Shown: positions 22,831 through 32,867 of the stretch, in pieces
Numbering within the stretch: the first letter of the stretch is position 1
Layout of the letters: every line of letters starts with the position of its first letter
Assembly (NCBI GenBank): GCA_002049455.2
Contig: KV919184.1
Coordinates: 1-53,626 of the forward strand
From: Porphyra umbilicalis
Taxonomy: Eukaryota > Rhodophyta > Bangiophyceae > Bangiales > Bangiaceae
Direction of reading: 5' to 3'
DNA: 53,626 nucleotides
The notes under the pieces: model-generated
Told to the model about the DNA's origin: nothing
Databases searched by the model: none
What the model saw: the letters and a program-made list of their open reading frames with translations, nothing else
Made by a program: the position numbers and the translations under genes

Positions 22831-23177
22831 ATGGCCAAAGGCATCTCTATCGGGAGGTCATTTCGCCATATCCTGTGCCATATTGCTATCCTTCGTGCCA
22901 AATCTGCGTAGGATGGCCAGAAGGATAGCTACAGCCATTCTTTGTGCCAAAGACGTGGACCCACAGCAACAGCTTCTCTCGAACGCGCCTGTTCGGAATG
23001 GTTGTGGCTACCTTGCCTCAGGCCCTCTCTGCGCTGGCTTCGAACCATGCCAGGCGATCATCTGCGCTGGAAGGTGCTTTGCAAGTCATCCAAGAGGTAT
23101 GGGCCTCCAGAAGGGGGTGAGCAGCTGGATTTGCATATATCACCCAAGAATTGACCGATAGAGATGCTCTTGGCCAT
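22831..23177. repeat. Degenerate inverted-repeat element (possible MITE remnant)
   Basis: 22831-22853 (ATGGCCAAAGGCATCTCTATCGG) and the complement of 23152-23177 match at 21 of 23 positions, and weaker similarity extends outwards (CTATCGGTG at 22800 against CTATCCGTG near 23228). I found no clear target duplication. It could be an old foldback element. Confidence 0.5.
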
Positions 23178-23289
23178 AGCCAAGAAAAAAAATGGCCAGA
23201 TGGCGATAGCACAATGGCCCACGGATAGACTTGCTCTGAAGGGGGGTAGACATGGAAATTTACAACGGTATTAATAGCAACCACAACAG

Positions 23290-24541
23290 CGCTGTGCTGC
23301 TGAAGTGGGGTCGAAGCACATTGGCCTTTTTCCCGATGCTGAACACACATTCTGGTTTATAGACCCCCCACACGTGGTCGTGGGTGCAGGTATTCAACAC
23401 ATTTGGTTGATAACCGAAGATGGGGTCACTGTTGATTTGTCCGCTTTACACCAACAGTTGCGTGTGATCATGAAAGTACAGATGTACGGTGTCCGCAAGC
23501 CAACGATGAGCCCATCAGCGCTTCACAGCGGAATGAGTAAAAAGGGCGAATGCCCCCACAATGCCAAGGTCGCGATGTGGCACCGTCTGCGGCTTGATGT
23601 GATATACTGCGCGGCGTACTACGCATTCTGCGGGAAAATCTCCCCACAGTAAGCTCAGCAGTAGCAGAGGTCGAGTGACGCAACTGCAATACACGACCAC
23701 CGCGTGGAAGGCACAGGAGCATATCCGTTACTCTCATTGACACGCCAGCCAGAAAAACATTCCTAATGCAATGCACCAACAGAGACGCCCAGAAGCCGCA
23801 CAGGCAAGAAAAAAGTGCCAGAGCTCAACGGGCATCCCCTCAAGCTGGACCATCGCACGTACACGTGCAGGTCCATGCGGAGAACCATGTTAGGCTGTGA
23901 CCTAACCATTGTCTACATTTTCATCCACATTGAGGGCAACTATTTCGAGTAGGAGAGTGTGACGTAGTCGCTCGGTCGCCAGTGCAATGTCCCGCAGCAT
24001 GACCCCATCTGTTCATGCCCACAACTCAACCTCGGGCACGTACGTAGCCGCATGATGAAGAGCTCCATCATGGTAAGCTCCTCCTCCAGCCAGCACCGCA
24101 TGAACAACGCACCGTGGGAGTCTCGCTCATGCGCAGCGTCGCCCAGCGACGTCCACCACCGCTGCCGCTGGCAGGGCAACGGCCAAATCCTCGTCCTCCA
24201 CGGCGAACTGCAGCAGGAACTTGCCCGATTCCTGGAGACGGGTCAGACATCATGTTTCATCTCAGGTCTCGTCCCCCATGAAAGGTGCTGCATGGCTCCC
24301 ATTGGACCATTGGAAGCCAAACGGCGCTAGCCTATGGTCCCTCACAAAGGTATCAGCACCGCGATGCAGGGAGATATTACACATTTAGGCAGTGTAAATC
24401 GACCCTCGCAGAATGTGCCGAGCTCCACACCCGTCGAACGCCCAATGCCGAGTCAAAAAGCCGTGGCCGCACACACCAGACTGTGTGTTCCGCATCGGGA
24501 AAAAGGTCAATGTGCTCCGACCCCACCTAAGCAACACAGCG
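23290..24541. repeat. 66-bp inverted repeats bounding a 1.25-kb segment
   Basis: 23290-23355 and the complement of 24476-24541 match at 59 of 66 positions without gaps, and similarity stops abruptly on both sides. This is either a mobile element with 66-bp terminal repeats or two opposed copies of a dispersed repeat. The interior has an open frame at 23305-23652 and a broken open stretch on the minus strand (about 23940-24250), neither recognisable. No target duplication is obvious. Confidence 0.6.
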
Positions 24542-27463
24542 GAGTCCCACCTTGCCACGGGAACTCACTGAATGCCTACTAACGTAGCAGCGGGCGTGGT
24601 TCAACACCACTTGGTCTGTCTCGTTGCCCGCATCGACGGCCAATCGACTGGAAAGCGATCTCGCGCAACACACCTGCTGCCCAATGAAAGTCTTGCTCCC
24701 CCACCGCCGGCCGCGGCAGACAGCGTGGCGCGGCACTCTATCGAGGGCCTCGGCGTGAGCCCCCCAACCGCCGCACCTGCGCCGTGACGCGGACGCCGCG
24801 CAACGTGGGACCGATCGATGTCAGGGTGAGCCGCTTCCACCCGCCGGCTCCACCATTGCAGTCGGCGCGGCTCGCCGCCGCGGGGCGCAAGCGCACCACC
24901 CGTTGTCGGCGGGGATGGATCCGTCTGGTGGGTGGACCCCGGGTCAGCCCCCCACTACGCAGCGGCGTGCGATCTCCTCCGCGTTTGCAATGACGATGTA
25001 TACTGACTGGGCAACGTCCCGCGACGGTGATCCATTTACAGAAGCCGTCGGCCGGCGGCGCAGCGTGGAACCGACGCGGCCTCTGCGGCGGTGATACGCT
25101 CCGTGCAAGGCCACAGAAGCGCTCTGTCGGCCACTCAGCCCGGCCAGGACCCTTCGGCCGACGGTTTGGAAGAAATCGGGGGCGTCGGTCCGCCTGGAGC
25201 GGCGCCACCCCACGCTGGGTGGAGCGGTCGACAGATTACACCCAGCCTTCCAGAGCGCCTCACGTGTTGAGGCTGCTTGCGCCTGCCCGTCAGACCCGCT
25301 CAAGACACCCTCGCGGCCGCTTTTTCCTCCCCTCTGTCTCTGGCAGGCATCCTCGTTGTCGCCGCACGTCGCTTCACCCAGCGCCGGCTCCCGCACCAGT
25401 CGTGTCCGCCCTCCCGCCATAGATTGGAGCACCTGGTGGCGTTGGGCCCAGGGTCACTCTCTCGTGAGCCACTGGAAGATACGCGGCTGTCCGCTGGCTT
25501 TCCCGCCTGTCGCGCCGGGCCATCTGCCGTGGTGTCGGCCCCAAAAGAGGGGCACCAGTGCGGACAGGCGCGCGGCCACCGGCGGGGTGGGTAGGGGGGG
25601 GGGGGGGGAAGCGAGGACTGACGCCACAGGGCACACCCTCTATGCAGCCGCCACCGAGGGGGGCGCCAAAATAACTATGAACCGAGACTGCCCCCCACGA
25701 CAATGCCAGTCGCACCTCCCGCCAACCCTAGTGGACGTCAGCGGGCAGCGTTGCCAAAGTGCGCTTCCGAGTTGCACCCCGTGTGGCACACTAGATCCCG
25801 CCGCGGGGTCCGCCCAACTTTGCTGCACTGGTCGGGCAGAGGTGGCACCCACCACCGCTCGTCGCTCCAAACATTCTCGGACCCCCCCCCCCCTCGATTC
25901 CCGCCATCACACCTGCCGCTCGACCGTCCCGGTGCCGCTGTATTCCGCCATGGGGTGGGTTGCTGACCCCCTCGGCGGCGCGCCTCTGCAGGGTGGCGGC
26001 CGAGCGGCTCTGGCCGTGTGCGCGGCTGGGCGCGGCCGGGGCGGCCACGGCGGGCCGGTGCACAGACGTCTGTGCGTCTAGACGCGGATTGCATGTGGCA
26101 TTGGCGCCGAGTTGGCGCCGCGCCCGACGCTTCCGGCCGCGCTCGGCGCTCACAACCGCCGCCCACGCCGCAATCTGGGCTGCAAGCAAGGGGACCTTTG
26201 CGTGCACCTGCCTAGGTCCTCCTCCGCGTCGGCCGTGGCTCGCGGAGGACAGAGGGGGTGGTGGCAGGGGCCCACCAGCACGTTCGACAGTCGGTGGCAG
26301 GGCCGGTGGGTCGGTCTGCTAGTGGCGTGGGGGCGTTTGGGACTGTCCGCTGCGTGCTGTCGGGGGGTGCCAGCACGGGGCCCGTGCCCCTTCCAGCGGG
26401 CTTTACACACACTGACCTCGTGCCAGAGCCACCGAGAAATAGCGGCTGTCTGCCGGCGGCTGGTCCTGTCGTCGACCGACGGCACCCTGCTAGGCAGGGG
26501 CTGACAGCCGGACCTGGCTGCGTACCAACTGGGGGGAGTGGCGCCTGTTGGGCGTCGACCGCCGGCAGCCGCGCACGGCCCCCCGCCGCGGCGGCGGTAG
26601 CGGCAGTGTCTGGTCATGCCGGTGCCCACGCGTGCACGCCTCGCCTGCTTCCCAATGATTCGTGGGGGGGGGGGAGGTGGGCGGCGGCGGCGGCGGCGGC
26701 GGCCACAGCCACTAGGAACCCCCAGCGCCGCGGCAATCCCCTGACGCCGCCACGACAGCGGCGGCGCTTCTCCCGCCTGGCCACCCCCGACGGACGCCAC
26801 TCGGTCGCCCAAACCCCTGGGCGGCGCTCCCCGCTCTCAGCACCCGCCCCTGCCCGTGGCACGTGCCTGTGCGGCGGGTGGAACGGGCGGACCCACGGGC
26901 GGGGGGCGTGGGTGAGACGGGGCACCCCCCCCCCTGCCCCGCACCGCTCCCTGTCTCCCCTCTCCCCCTTCCGCCGGCGTGCGCTGCTGTCGGGGGAGGG
27001 CTACGAGGCGCGGCGTGGCGCCGCCGCACCCCCCCGCCTGGGCCGCACGCTCAGTGGCTCGCGTCTGCGGGCACCACGTTGTCGGTGGTTTGGTGGGCAC
27101 ACCCCGCGCGTGCCACGGCCGCCGGGGAGGAGCGGCAGGGGGGGTGGGGGTTTATACGCCACCGCGGGCGGCACGTAGGGGAGCGCCCGAGCGCGTGCAC
27201 ACACCCACGCTGGTGCCGGCCGCCGAGGGGGCTTTCTTGGCAACCGCACGGCCCCAAAGGGCTCGACGCGGACACGACGCGACGATCACAACGGGGTGAG
27301 AGCGGGGCGGGGGGGGGCTCGGCCACTCGACGGGCAGACACGCGCGGACCGAAGCGACACGGCAACGACGGCGATAAGGACGACGAGGGGGACGGCTGTG
27401 GCGGGTGGGGGGGAGTGGGACGCCCCGCCGCGCGGAGGGGGTGCCGACGACGGCGACGCCGGC

Positions 27464-29929
27464 ATGGCTCGGCGGGGGGGCGCAGGGGCGGCCATGACGG
27501 GCCCGGCGGCGGCAGCGGCGGAGCTGGCGGCGGGGAGGTGCACGGGGTGCGGCGCCGACGGCGCGCAGCGGCCACGGGCGGCGCGGGCGGGTGTGACGCT
27601 TGCGGTCGGGGCGGCGGCGGCGGCGGCGGCGGGCGCGGCGGGCGCGGCGGCGACGGCGGCAGGCGCGGCGACACGCGTGGTGGCGGCAGAGGCGGAGAGG
27701 ATAGGGCGGCCGCCGCGGTCCCGCCGCGGCGCTCGGCGCGGCGCCGCCGTCTCGCGCGTCGCCCTCACGCTCGCCCTCCTCGTCGGCGTTGCCGCGGCGG
27801 TCGGCCGCCCCGCCGCGGCGGGCCCGTCGGCGGATCGGTTTTGGGACCACGAGACGGAGATGCCGATCCGCAGCTTTTCCTTTTCCGCCTTTGGGCGCCT
27901 CTCTGGGTCGGACGGCCCCGGCATGGCGCTCGGCGACATGGCGTGGTCGACGACCGGCAAGGGCGGCACGGCCGGCGCCGAGTGGACCTACACGATGCCC
28001 TCCAACGCGTCGGTGACGATTATGCCCGACAAGGCGAGCACGTGGCACCGCCGCGTCGAGTGGTCCGTCACGGCCCACTCGGCCGACGCGTTTGACGGGC
28101 ACGACCTCGTCGGCGCCAAATTTTACGTCAAGATGGCCCTCCACCTCCCCTTTGTGTGGCACTCGCGCCTGCGCGCGGGCGTGCGCGCGCCCGCCCGCAT
28201 TGCGCGCAAGGAGGATGAGGAGGCTCAGTGGGTGCGCGGCTTCCTCATTGGCCTCGTCGACGATATGGTTGTCAACATTGCGGGAGTGGAGGGCACCGTC
28301 TTTTGCTCGGATACGGTGCGCCACCGGTCGGGCTTGTGCAACAATGAGCGGCACCCGAGGTGGGGGTCGACCAATGCGGTGCTGCGGCGGCTCGGGCAGG
28401 GGCTCGACCCCGCCTATGCCGACGGCAAGTCGGCCCCGTCGGGCGCCGACCGCCCGTCGGCGCGGGACGTGAGCAACGCCATGTGTGGGGAGCGCAATGG
28501 GAGCGACGCGGGCAACCGGTACCACCACACGGAGCTGCTGACCTTCTTTGGGCAGCTGCTCGACCACGATGTCGGCCACACGCCGTCGGGCAATGCCAAG
28601 TCCAACCTCCTCTTTAACGAGGCGCTCGACATCCCCGTCGACAAGGACGATTACCTCTACTTTAAGGTGTGCGAGGCGGGGACGCGCCTCAAGATGACCC
28701 GCTCCGTGTATGAGCGGCGGCACGGCTCGTCGTCGGCGGTGCGGTCACAGCCCAACCGGCTGACCAGCTACCTCGACGGCAGCGTGCTGTACGGGTCGGA
28801 CGGGTACCGGTGGCACTGCTTGCGGGAAAAGCGCGCGGGGCGGCTGCGGCTTATGGGCGACGCGCAGCTGCTGCCCAAGAATCGGGTGGCGGACCTCGGG
28901 TTGACGGTTGAAAACTCCCCCTCGTCGGGCCCCGAGTTTTTCGTCTCGGGCGACGTGCGCTCGAATGAGAATGTGGTGCTGCTCGCCATGCACCACGTCT
29001 TTGCGCGCGAGCACAACCGCCTCGCCGACGCGGTCGGCGCGGCGCGCCCCGACTGGGACGATGGGAAGGTGTTTGAGTCGGCGCGCGCGCTCGTCGCCGC
29101 CAAACTCCAACAAGTCACCTACAATGAGTGGCTGCCGTGCCTCCTCGGGGACGATGGGGTGCCCGCCTACTCGGGCTACAAGGCGGGGGTCGACGCGTCG
29201 CTGTCGGCCTTTTTCACCACCGCCGCCTTTCGCCTCGGCCACACGCTCGTCAACAAGGAGATTTCGCGGCTCGGGCCCGGCAATACGCAGCTGGCGGGCG
29301 GGCCCGTGTCGCTCAAACAGGGGCTCTTCAACCCGTCCTTTTTTGAGGAGACCGGCCCCGACCCGTTCCTCCGCGGCAGCGCCAACACGCTCGCGTCCAT
29401 CCTCGACCTGTCGGTCGTTGACGGCCTGCGCAACTTTCTCTTTACCGACGTCCCCGGGGAGGGGGGCTTTGATTTGGTCGCCCTCAACTTGCAGCGGGCG
29501 CGGGACCACGCCATCCCCGACTACAATGCGGCGCGGGCGGCGTATGGGCTGCCCCGTAAGTCGTCGTTTGCGGCCATCACGGCCGACGCCGACTTGGCGC
29601 GCCGCATGGACACGCTCTATGGCGGGCGCGTGGACGACGTGGACGCCTTTATCGGCATGCTCGCCGAGGACCCCGTGCGCGGCGCGCCGGTCGGGGAGCT
29701 CCTCCACGCGGCCCTCGTCGACGAGTTTACGCGCCTCCGCGACGGCGACCGCTTCTTTTACAAGAATGTGCGGTGGCCCAAGGAGCTCCGCGCGGCCGTG
29801 TCGGCAGAGCTTGCCGACTTGGACGCCGACCGCGTCACGATGCGGCAGCTGCTGCTCGACAATACGGGTATTGCGGCCAAGGATCTGCCGGCGGGCAACG
29901 CCTTTTGCCCAAAGGAGCTGCGGAGGTGA
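27464..29929 (+). CDS. Animal-type haem peroxidase (peroxidase-cyclooxygenase superfamily)
   Basis: Secreted or membrane-anchored haem peroxidase that oxidises substrates or halides with H2O2. 821 aa from ATG 27464 (a second ATG at 27494 is equally possible), one uninterrupted frame. A long Ala/Arg-rich leader precedes a hydrophobic segment at about residues 99-113 (ALTLALLVGVAAAVG) that may be a signal anchor. The peroxidase domain covers roughly residues 300-800. Distal His 368 is in FFGQLLDHDVG, the Ca-loop segment is LDGSVLYGSD, distal Arg 499 and a nearby Glu are in DVRSNENV, LAMHHVFAREHNRLAD follows, proximal His 593 is in FRLGHTLVN, and LNLQRARDHAIPDYN is the late signature. All catalytic residues are present. 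The substrate cannot be deduced; halide oxidation would be in keeping with red algal biology but is inference. Confidence 0.92.
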   Translation: MARRGGAGAAMTGPAAAAAELAAGRCTGCGADGAQRPRAARAGVTLAVGAAAAAAAGAAGAAATAAGAATRVVAAEAERIGRPPRSRRGARRGAAVSRVALTLALLVGVAAAVGRPAAAGPSADRFWDHETEMPIRSFSFSAFGRLSGSDGPGMALGDMAWSTTGKGGTAGAEWTYTMPSNASVTIMPDKASTWHRRVEWSVTAHSADAFDGHDLVGAKFYVKMALHLPFVWHSRLRAGVRAPARIARKEDEEAQWVRGFLIGLVDDMVVNIAGVEGTVFCSDTVRHRSGLCNNERHPRWGSTNAVLRRLGQGLDPAYADGKSAPSGADRPSARDVSNAMCGERNGSDAGNRYHHTELLTFFGQLLDHDVGHTPSGNAKSNLLFNEALDIPVDKDDYLYFKVCEAGTRLKMTRSVYERRHGSSSAVRSQPNRLTSYLDGSVLYGSDGYRWHCLREKRAGRLRLMGDAQLLPKNRVADLGLTVENSPSSGPEFFVSGDVRSNENVVLLAMHHVFAREHNRLADAVGAARPDWDDGKVFESARALVAAKLQQVTYNEWLPCLLGDDGVPAYSGYKAGVDASLSAFFTTAAFRLGHTLVNKEISRLGPGNTQLAGGPVSLKQGLFNPSFFEETGPDPFLRGSANTLASILDLSVVDGLRNFLFTDVPGEGGFDLVALNLQRARDHAIPDYNAARAAYGLPRKSSFAAITADADLARRMDTLYGGRVDDVDAFIGMLAEDPVRGAPVGELLHAALVDEFTRLRDGDRFFYKNVRWPKELRAAVSAELADLDADRVTMRQLLLDNTGIAAKDLPAGNAFCPKELRR

Positions 29930-30751
29930 GGCTGGGGGGCGGGGGGGGGGGCACGGCGGGGGGGGGGGGGAGGGATGATGTGACGCGCCCCGCCTACCGA
30001 CCGCGCGGCCGCGTTGCGGCGACCTGACGTCTCCCCGCCTACGCGCCGACCCCCACCACAAACGCGGGCGCCACCCGCGTCCCCCCCACCCCCGGCGGCG
30101 CGCGCCATTTTTGCACAGTACGGCGCGGCGGTCGGCGGTGGGCGGTGGCGCGGCGGGGTCGCCTGCACACCCCCCCCCGCCCTCTGCGCCGTGACAGTGG
30201 GCGCGGTTCACCCTGATAGGGGGGCGCCGCGCGCCGCGGCGTGTGGCCGCGCTGCCCGGGCGGGGCGCCCCCACCCCCCCCCCCACCCGCCTCATCCCCC
30301 GTGAGTGACGAGACCCACACCACCACCACCACACCGAGGGGCGGGGCCGCACCGGGGGCTTGCGTGCGTCCAACAAAAAAAACTATTTTATTTCTCTCTT
30401 CCACGTGACCGTGTTGGTGGACAGACCCCACCCCGCGCGTGCCGCCCGCGTGACGGCTTGCGCGCGACGTGCACGGGCGCCCGCCGGCGGCGCGCAGCGG
30501 CGCGCGCGCCCGACGCTGCACCGACGGCGCGGTGGTCGGCGGGGGCCGTCGCTGAGGCAGCCTCACCGCGCAAAGGCGGGGACGGTGGCGGCCGACCAAA
30601 CCGCCTGCCCTGCGGCGCGCCGACGAGCGGCGCGAGCGCGCAGGGGGCGTCAAGGGAAGAACAACAGGGACAGCGCATTGTGCACCCGTGCAAAAAAAAA
30701 AAAAAAAAGAACCAAAAATGGAAGCGAGGCCCACCCGCCGGTCGGCCTGCG
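29930..30751. other. Tail-to-tail intergenic region peroxidase / FAF1-like
   Basis: 820 bp between convergent genes, holding both 3' regions. It has long G and C runs, and an A run at 30692-30708 that reads as poly-T on the minus strand, where it lies ~45 bp past the FAF1-like stop. No gene is seen. Confidence 0.5.
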
Positions 30752-32867
30752 CTACGCGGTCGGCAGTCCCCCCCCCCCCCCTCCCCCCCCCTCCCCCTCC
30801 ACCTCCACGACGAGCATCGCGCGCGGGAGTAGCCCCGCCTCCCCCACCGTCGCCCCCCCCCCCGCCGGTACACCCGCCGCGGCGCCACGCGCACGAGCAC
30901 CCACGCGGCGGCGGGGGCGCCCCCGCCCCCCCCCCCGCCGCCACGGGGTCCCCGCCCTCCACCGCTGCGACGAGCGCCCAATCAAAGACGCGGTCGAGCG
31001 CGTCGCCCGCCCAAAAGGGGCGCACGACCCGCCGCCCGCCGGGCAGCCGCACCGCGACGGCCGCCACGCCGAGGCCGTCGGCGGGGGGGGGGGGGCGAGC
31101 CGCAACCGCGCAGCGTCGGCCGCGGCGGCGGCCGCCGCGTCGCGGTGCGCGACCGCCGCCGCGTCGGCCGACGCCGCGTCGGCAGCGGCGGCCGCGGCAG
31201 CCTCTGCGGCCGCCGCGGCGGCGGCCGCGTCCGCCTCGGCGGCGGCGGCGGCCGCCGCCGCCGCGTCGGCGGCGGCCGCGTCGGCCGCCATCGCCGCCGC
31301 AAACGCCGCGTCTTGTTCGGCGAGCACCCCCTCCCGGTCGGCCACGCCCGCCATGCGCACGCCCGCCTCCTCCAGCAGCCCCCCGAGGAGCTCGACCGTC
31401 TCCCCCAGGCGCCGCCGCACGGCGGACCCGTCGCCGACAAAGGCCGGGGAAAACATGTCGACGACGCCCGCGGCGCCGCCGCCAACCTCCCCAAGCACCA
31501 CCACCGCCGGGAGGGCGTGGAGGCCGAGGCGCCCGAGGAGCGTCCGCCCCCCGTCGGCGCGCGGGGACAAGTCGCACCCCCAAAAACGTACGGCGGGGTG
31601 GAGGCACCGCACGAGGTCGGCGGTGAGGGTGGTGCGGAGGAAGGTCGCCGACGACGCCGACGCGTCGGTGAGGACGAGTGCGAGGAGGGCGGGGGGGGAC
31701 CGCGCGGCGCGGAGGGCGCCGCCGAGGTCGGGCGACGGGTCGAGAGCGGCAACCAGGTCGGGGGGGAGGGGGAAGGGCGACCGGCCGTCGACGGCGTCAC
31801 CGTCGCCGTCGACGGCGCCACCGTCGCCGTCGCCGGCGCCACCGCCGCCGTCGACGGCAGCCGCGTCGCCGCCCGAAACGGGCGCGCCCACCGCCGCCGG
31901 GGCATCGGCGACGCCGCCGCCACCCCCACCGCCCCCGCCGGCGACCGCCGCCGCGCCGGCCGCGTCGGCAGCGTCGCCGGCGGCCGCGTCTAGCCCCCCC
32001 CCCCCCCCGCCCCAAAGTCCGGCCCCACCCGCGCGCCGACCATCAGCTCCCCCATCGCCCCAATCGACAGCGCCGCCCCGTTGGTCCACCCCCCCCCCGC
32101 GCCGCCGCCGCCGTCGCTCCCCCCTACCCCCGGCGGCGGGTCAAACACCACCCCCGCGTCGGCGGCGGCGAGCTCCTCCTCCATTGCCCGCTCCGCCATC
32201 GAGTCACCGAGCCGCTCGACGCCGCCGCCCACCGCGTCGGCGGGCGCCGCCGCCGCCGCCGCCGCCGCCGCCCCCGCCGCCGCCGCCGCCGCCGCCGCCG
32301 CCCGCCCGCCGCCGCGGCGGCTGTAAAAGGGGTGGACGCCGCGCGGCATGCGCGGCGCGGGCGGCGGCGGCGGCGCTTGCAAGCCGTCCAAGTCGTCCAC
32401 GACCGCGGCGTGGAGGGCGCGCACGTCCGCGCCGCTGCCGGCCCCGGCGCCCCCACGCGCCCCACCGCCGCCGTCGGGCACGGTGTCACCCGTGTTAGCG
32501 GCACCACCACCATCGCCGGCAGTCGCTGTCGCTGCCGCTGCCGCTGCCGCTGCCGCTGTCGCCGTCGCCGCCGCCGCCGACGCCGCTCCCGCGGGCGCGC
32601 CCATCATGGACAGGGGCTTGGCCGGCACCCCCCCCCCAAACACGTCGGCGAGCAGCGTCGCGTCGGCGGGGGCACCCCCCCCCGGCCGCCACCGGCGCGG
32701 CGAGGCAACAGCAGCGTCTGCGCCGCCGCCGGCACGCCCGTGGCGGCCGCGAGCGCGGTCTTGAGGCCCCCAACCGTCGGCGGCTGCGGGAGGCCCGCCA
32801 GCGCAATGGGGTGCGTGCCGGAGCGCCAGCGGATGGTGAGGGTGGCGTCGGGGGGGAGGCCCGCCAT
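30752..32867 (-). CDS. FAF1/FAF2-like protein: Ubl, UAS and UBX domains
   Basis: Probable p97/CDC48 cofactor linking ubiquitinated clients to the segregase. The ubiquitin-like part reads LTIRWRSG...GLKTALAAATGVPAAAQTLLLP, then DATLLADVFGGG and LSMMGAP, close to the USP14/UBLCP1 style of Ubl. A low-complexity linker follows. The UAS domain (thioredoxin-like) contains PALLALVLTDASASSATFLR, VRFWGCDLSPRADGG and LGLHALPAVVVLGE. The usual charged helix after UAS starts LAEQDAAFAAAMAADAAAAD but is then mainly Ala. The UBX domain reads VAVRLPGGRRVVRPFWAGDA, DRVFDWALVAA, WVLVRVAPRRVYRR, and ends TVGEAGLLPRAMLVVEVE. Five frame changes at G runs (about 32679-32690, 31987-32000, 31082-31092, 30919-30928, 30848-30859) all have the same sign. 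The start is the first in-frame ATG; upstream exons are possible. Confidence 0.75.

Larger units (their letters stand above)
22270..27463. other. Gene-poor, repeat-bearing region
   Basis: 5.2 kb without a gene I can support. 22300-24600 is less GC-rich than the genes and carries a strong palindrome and two inverted-repeat pairs (listed separately). 24700-27400 is GC-rich, with long open frames on both strands that look like composition effects: their translations are Pro/Arg/Ala-rich and match nothing I know. It may contain decayed mobile elements. Confidence 0.5.

Noticed and set aside
24738..27178. Several open frames of 100-300 codons in the GC-rich part of the gene-poor region
   Set aside because: No recognisable domain, frames on both strands overlap, many begin at non-ATG codons, and composition matches random GC-rich sequence.
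28745..30376. Very long open frame opposite the peroxidase gene, and similar ones opposite PRP16, GCVT and UTP4
   Set aside because: High GC removes stop codons, so antisense frames stay open. Their translations are Arg/Pro/Gly/His-rich without motifs, while the sense frames carry conserved catalytic residues.
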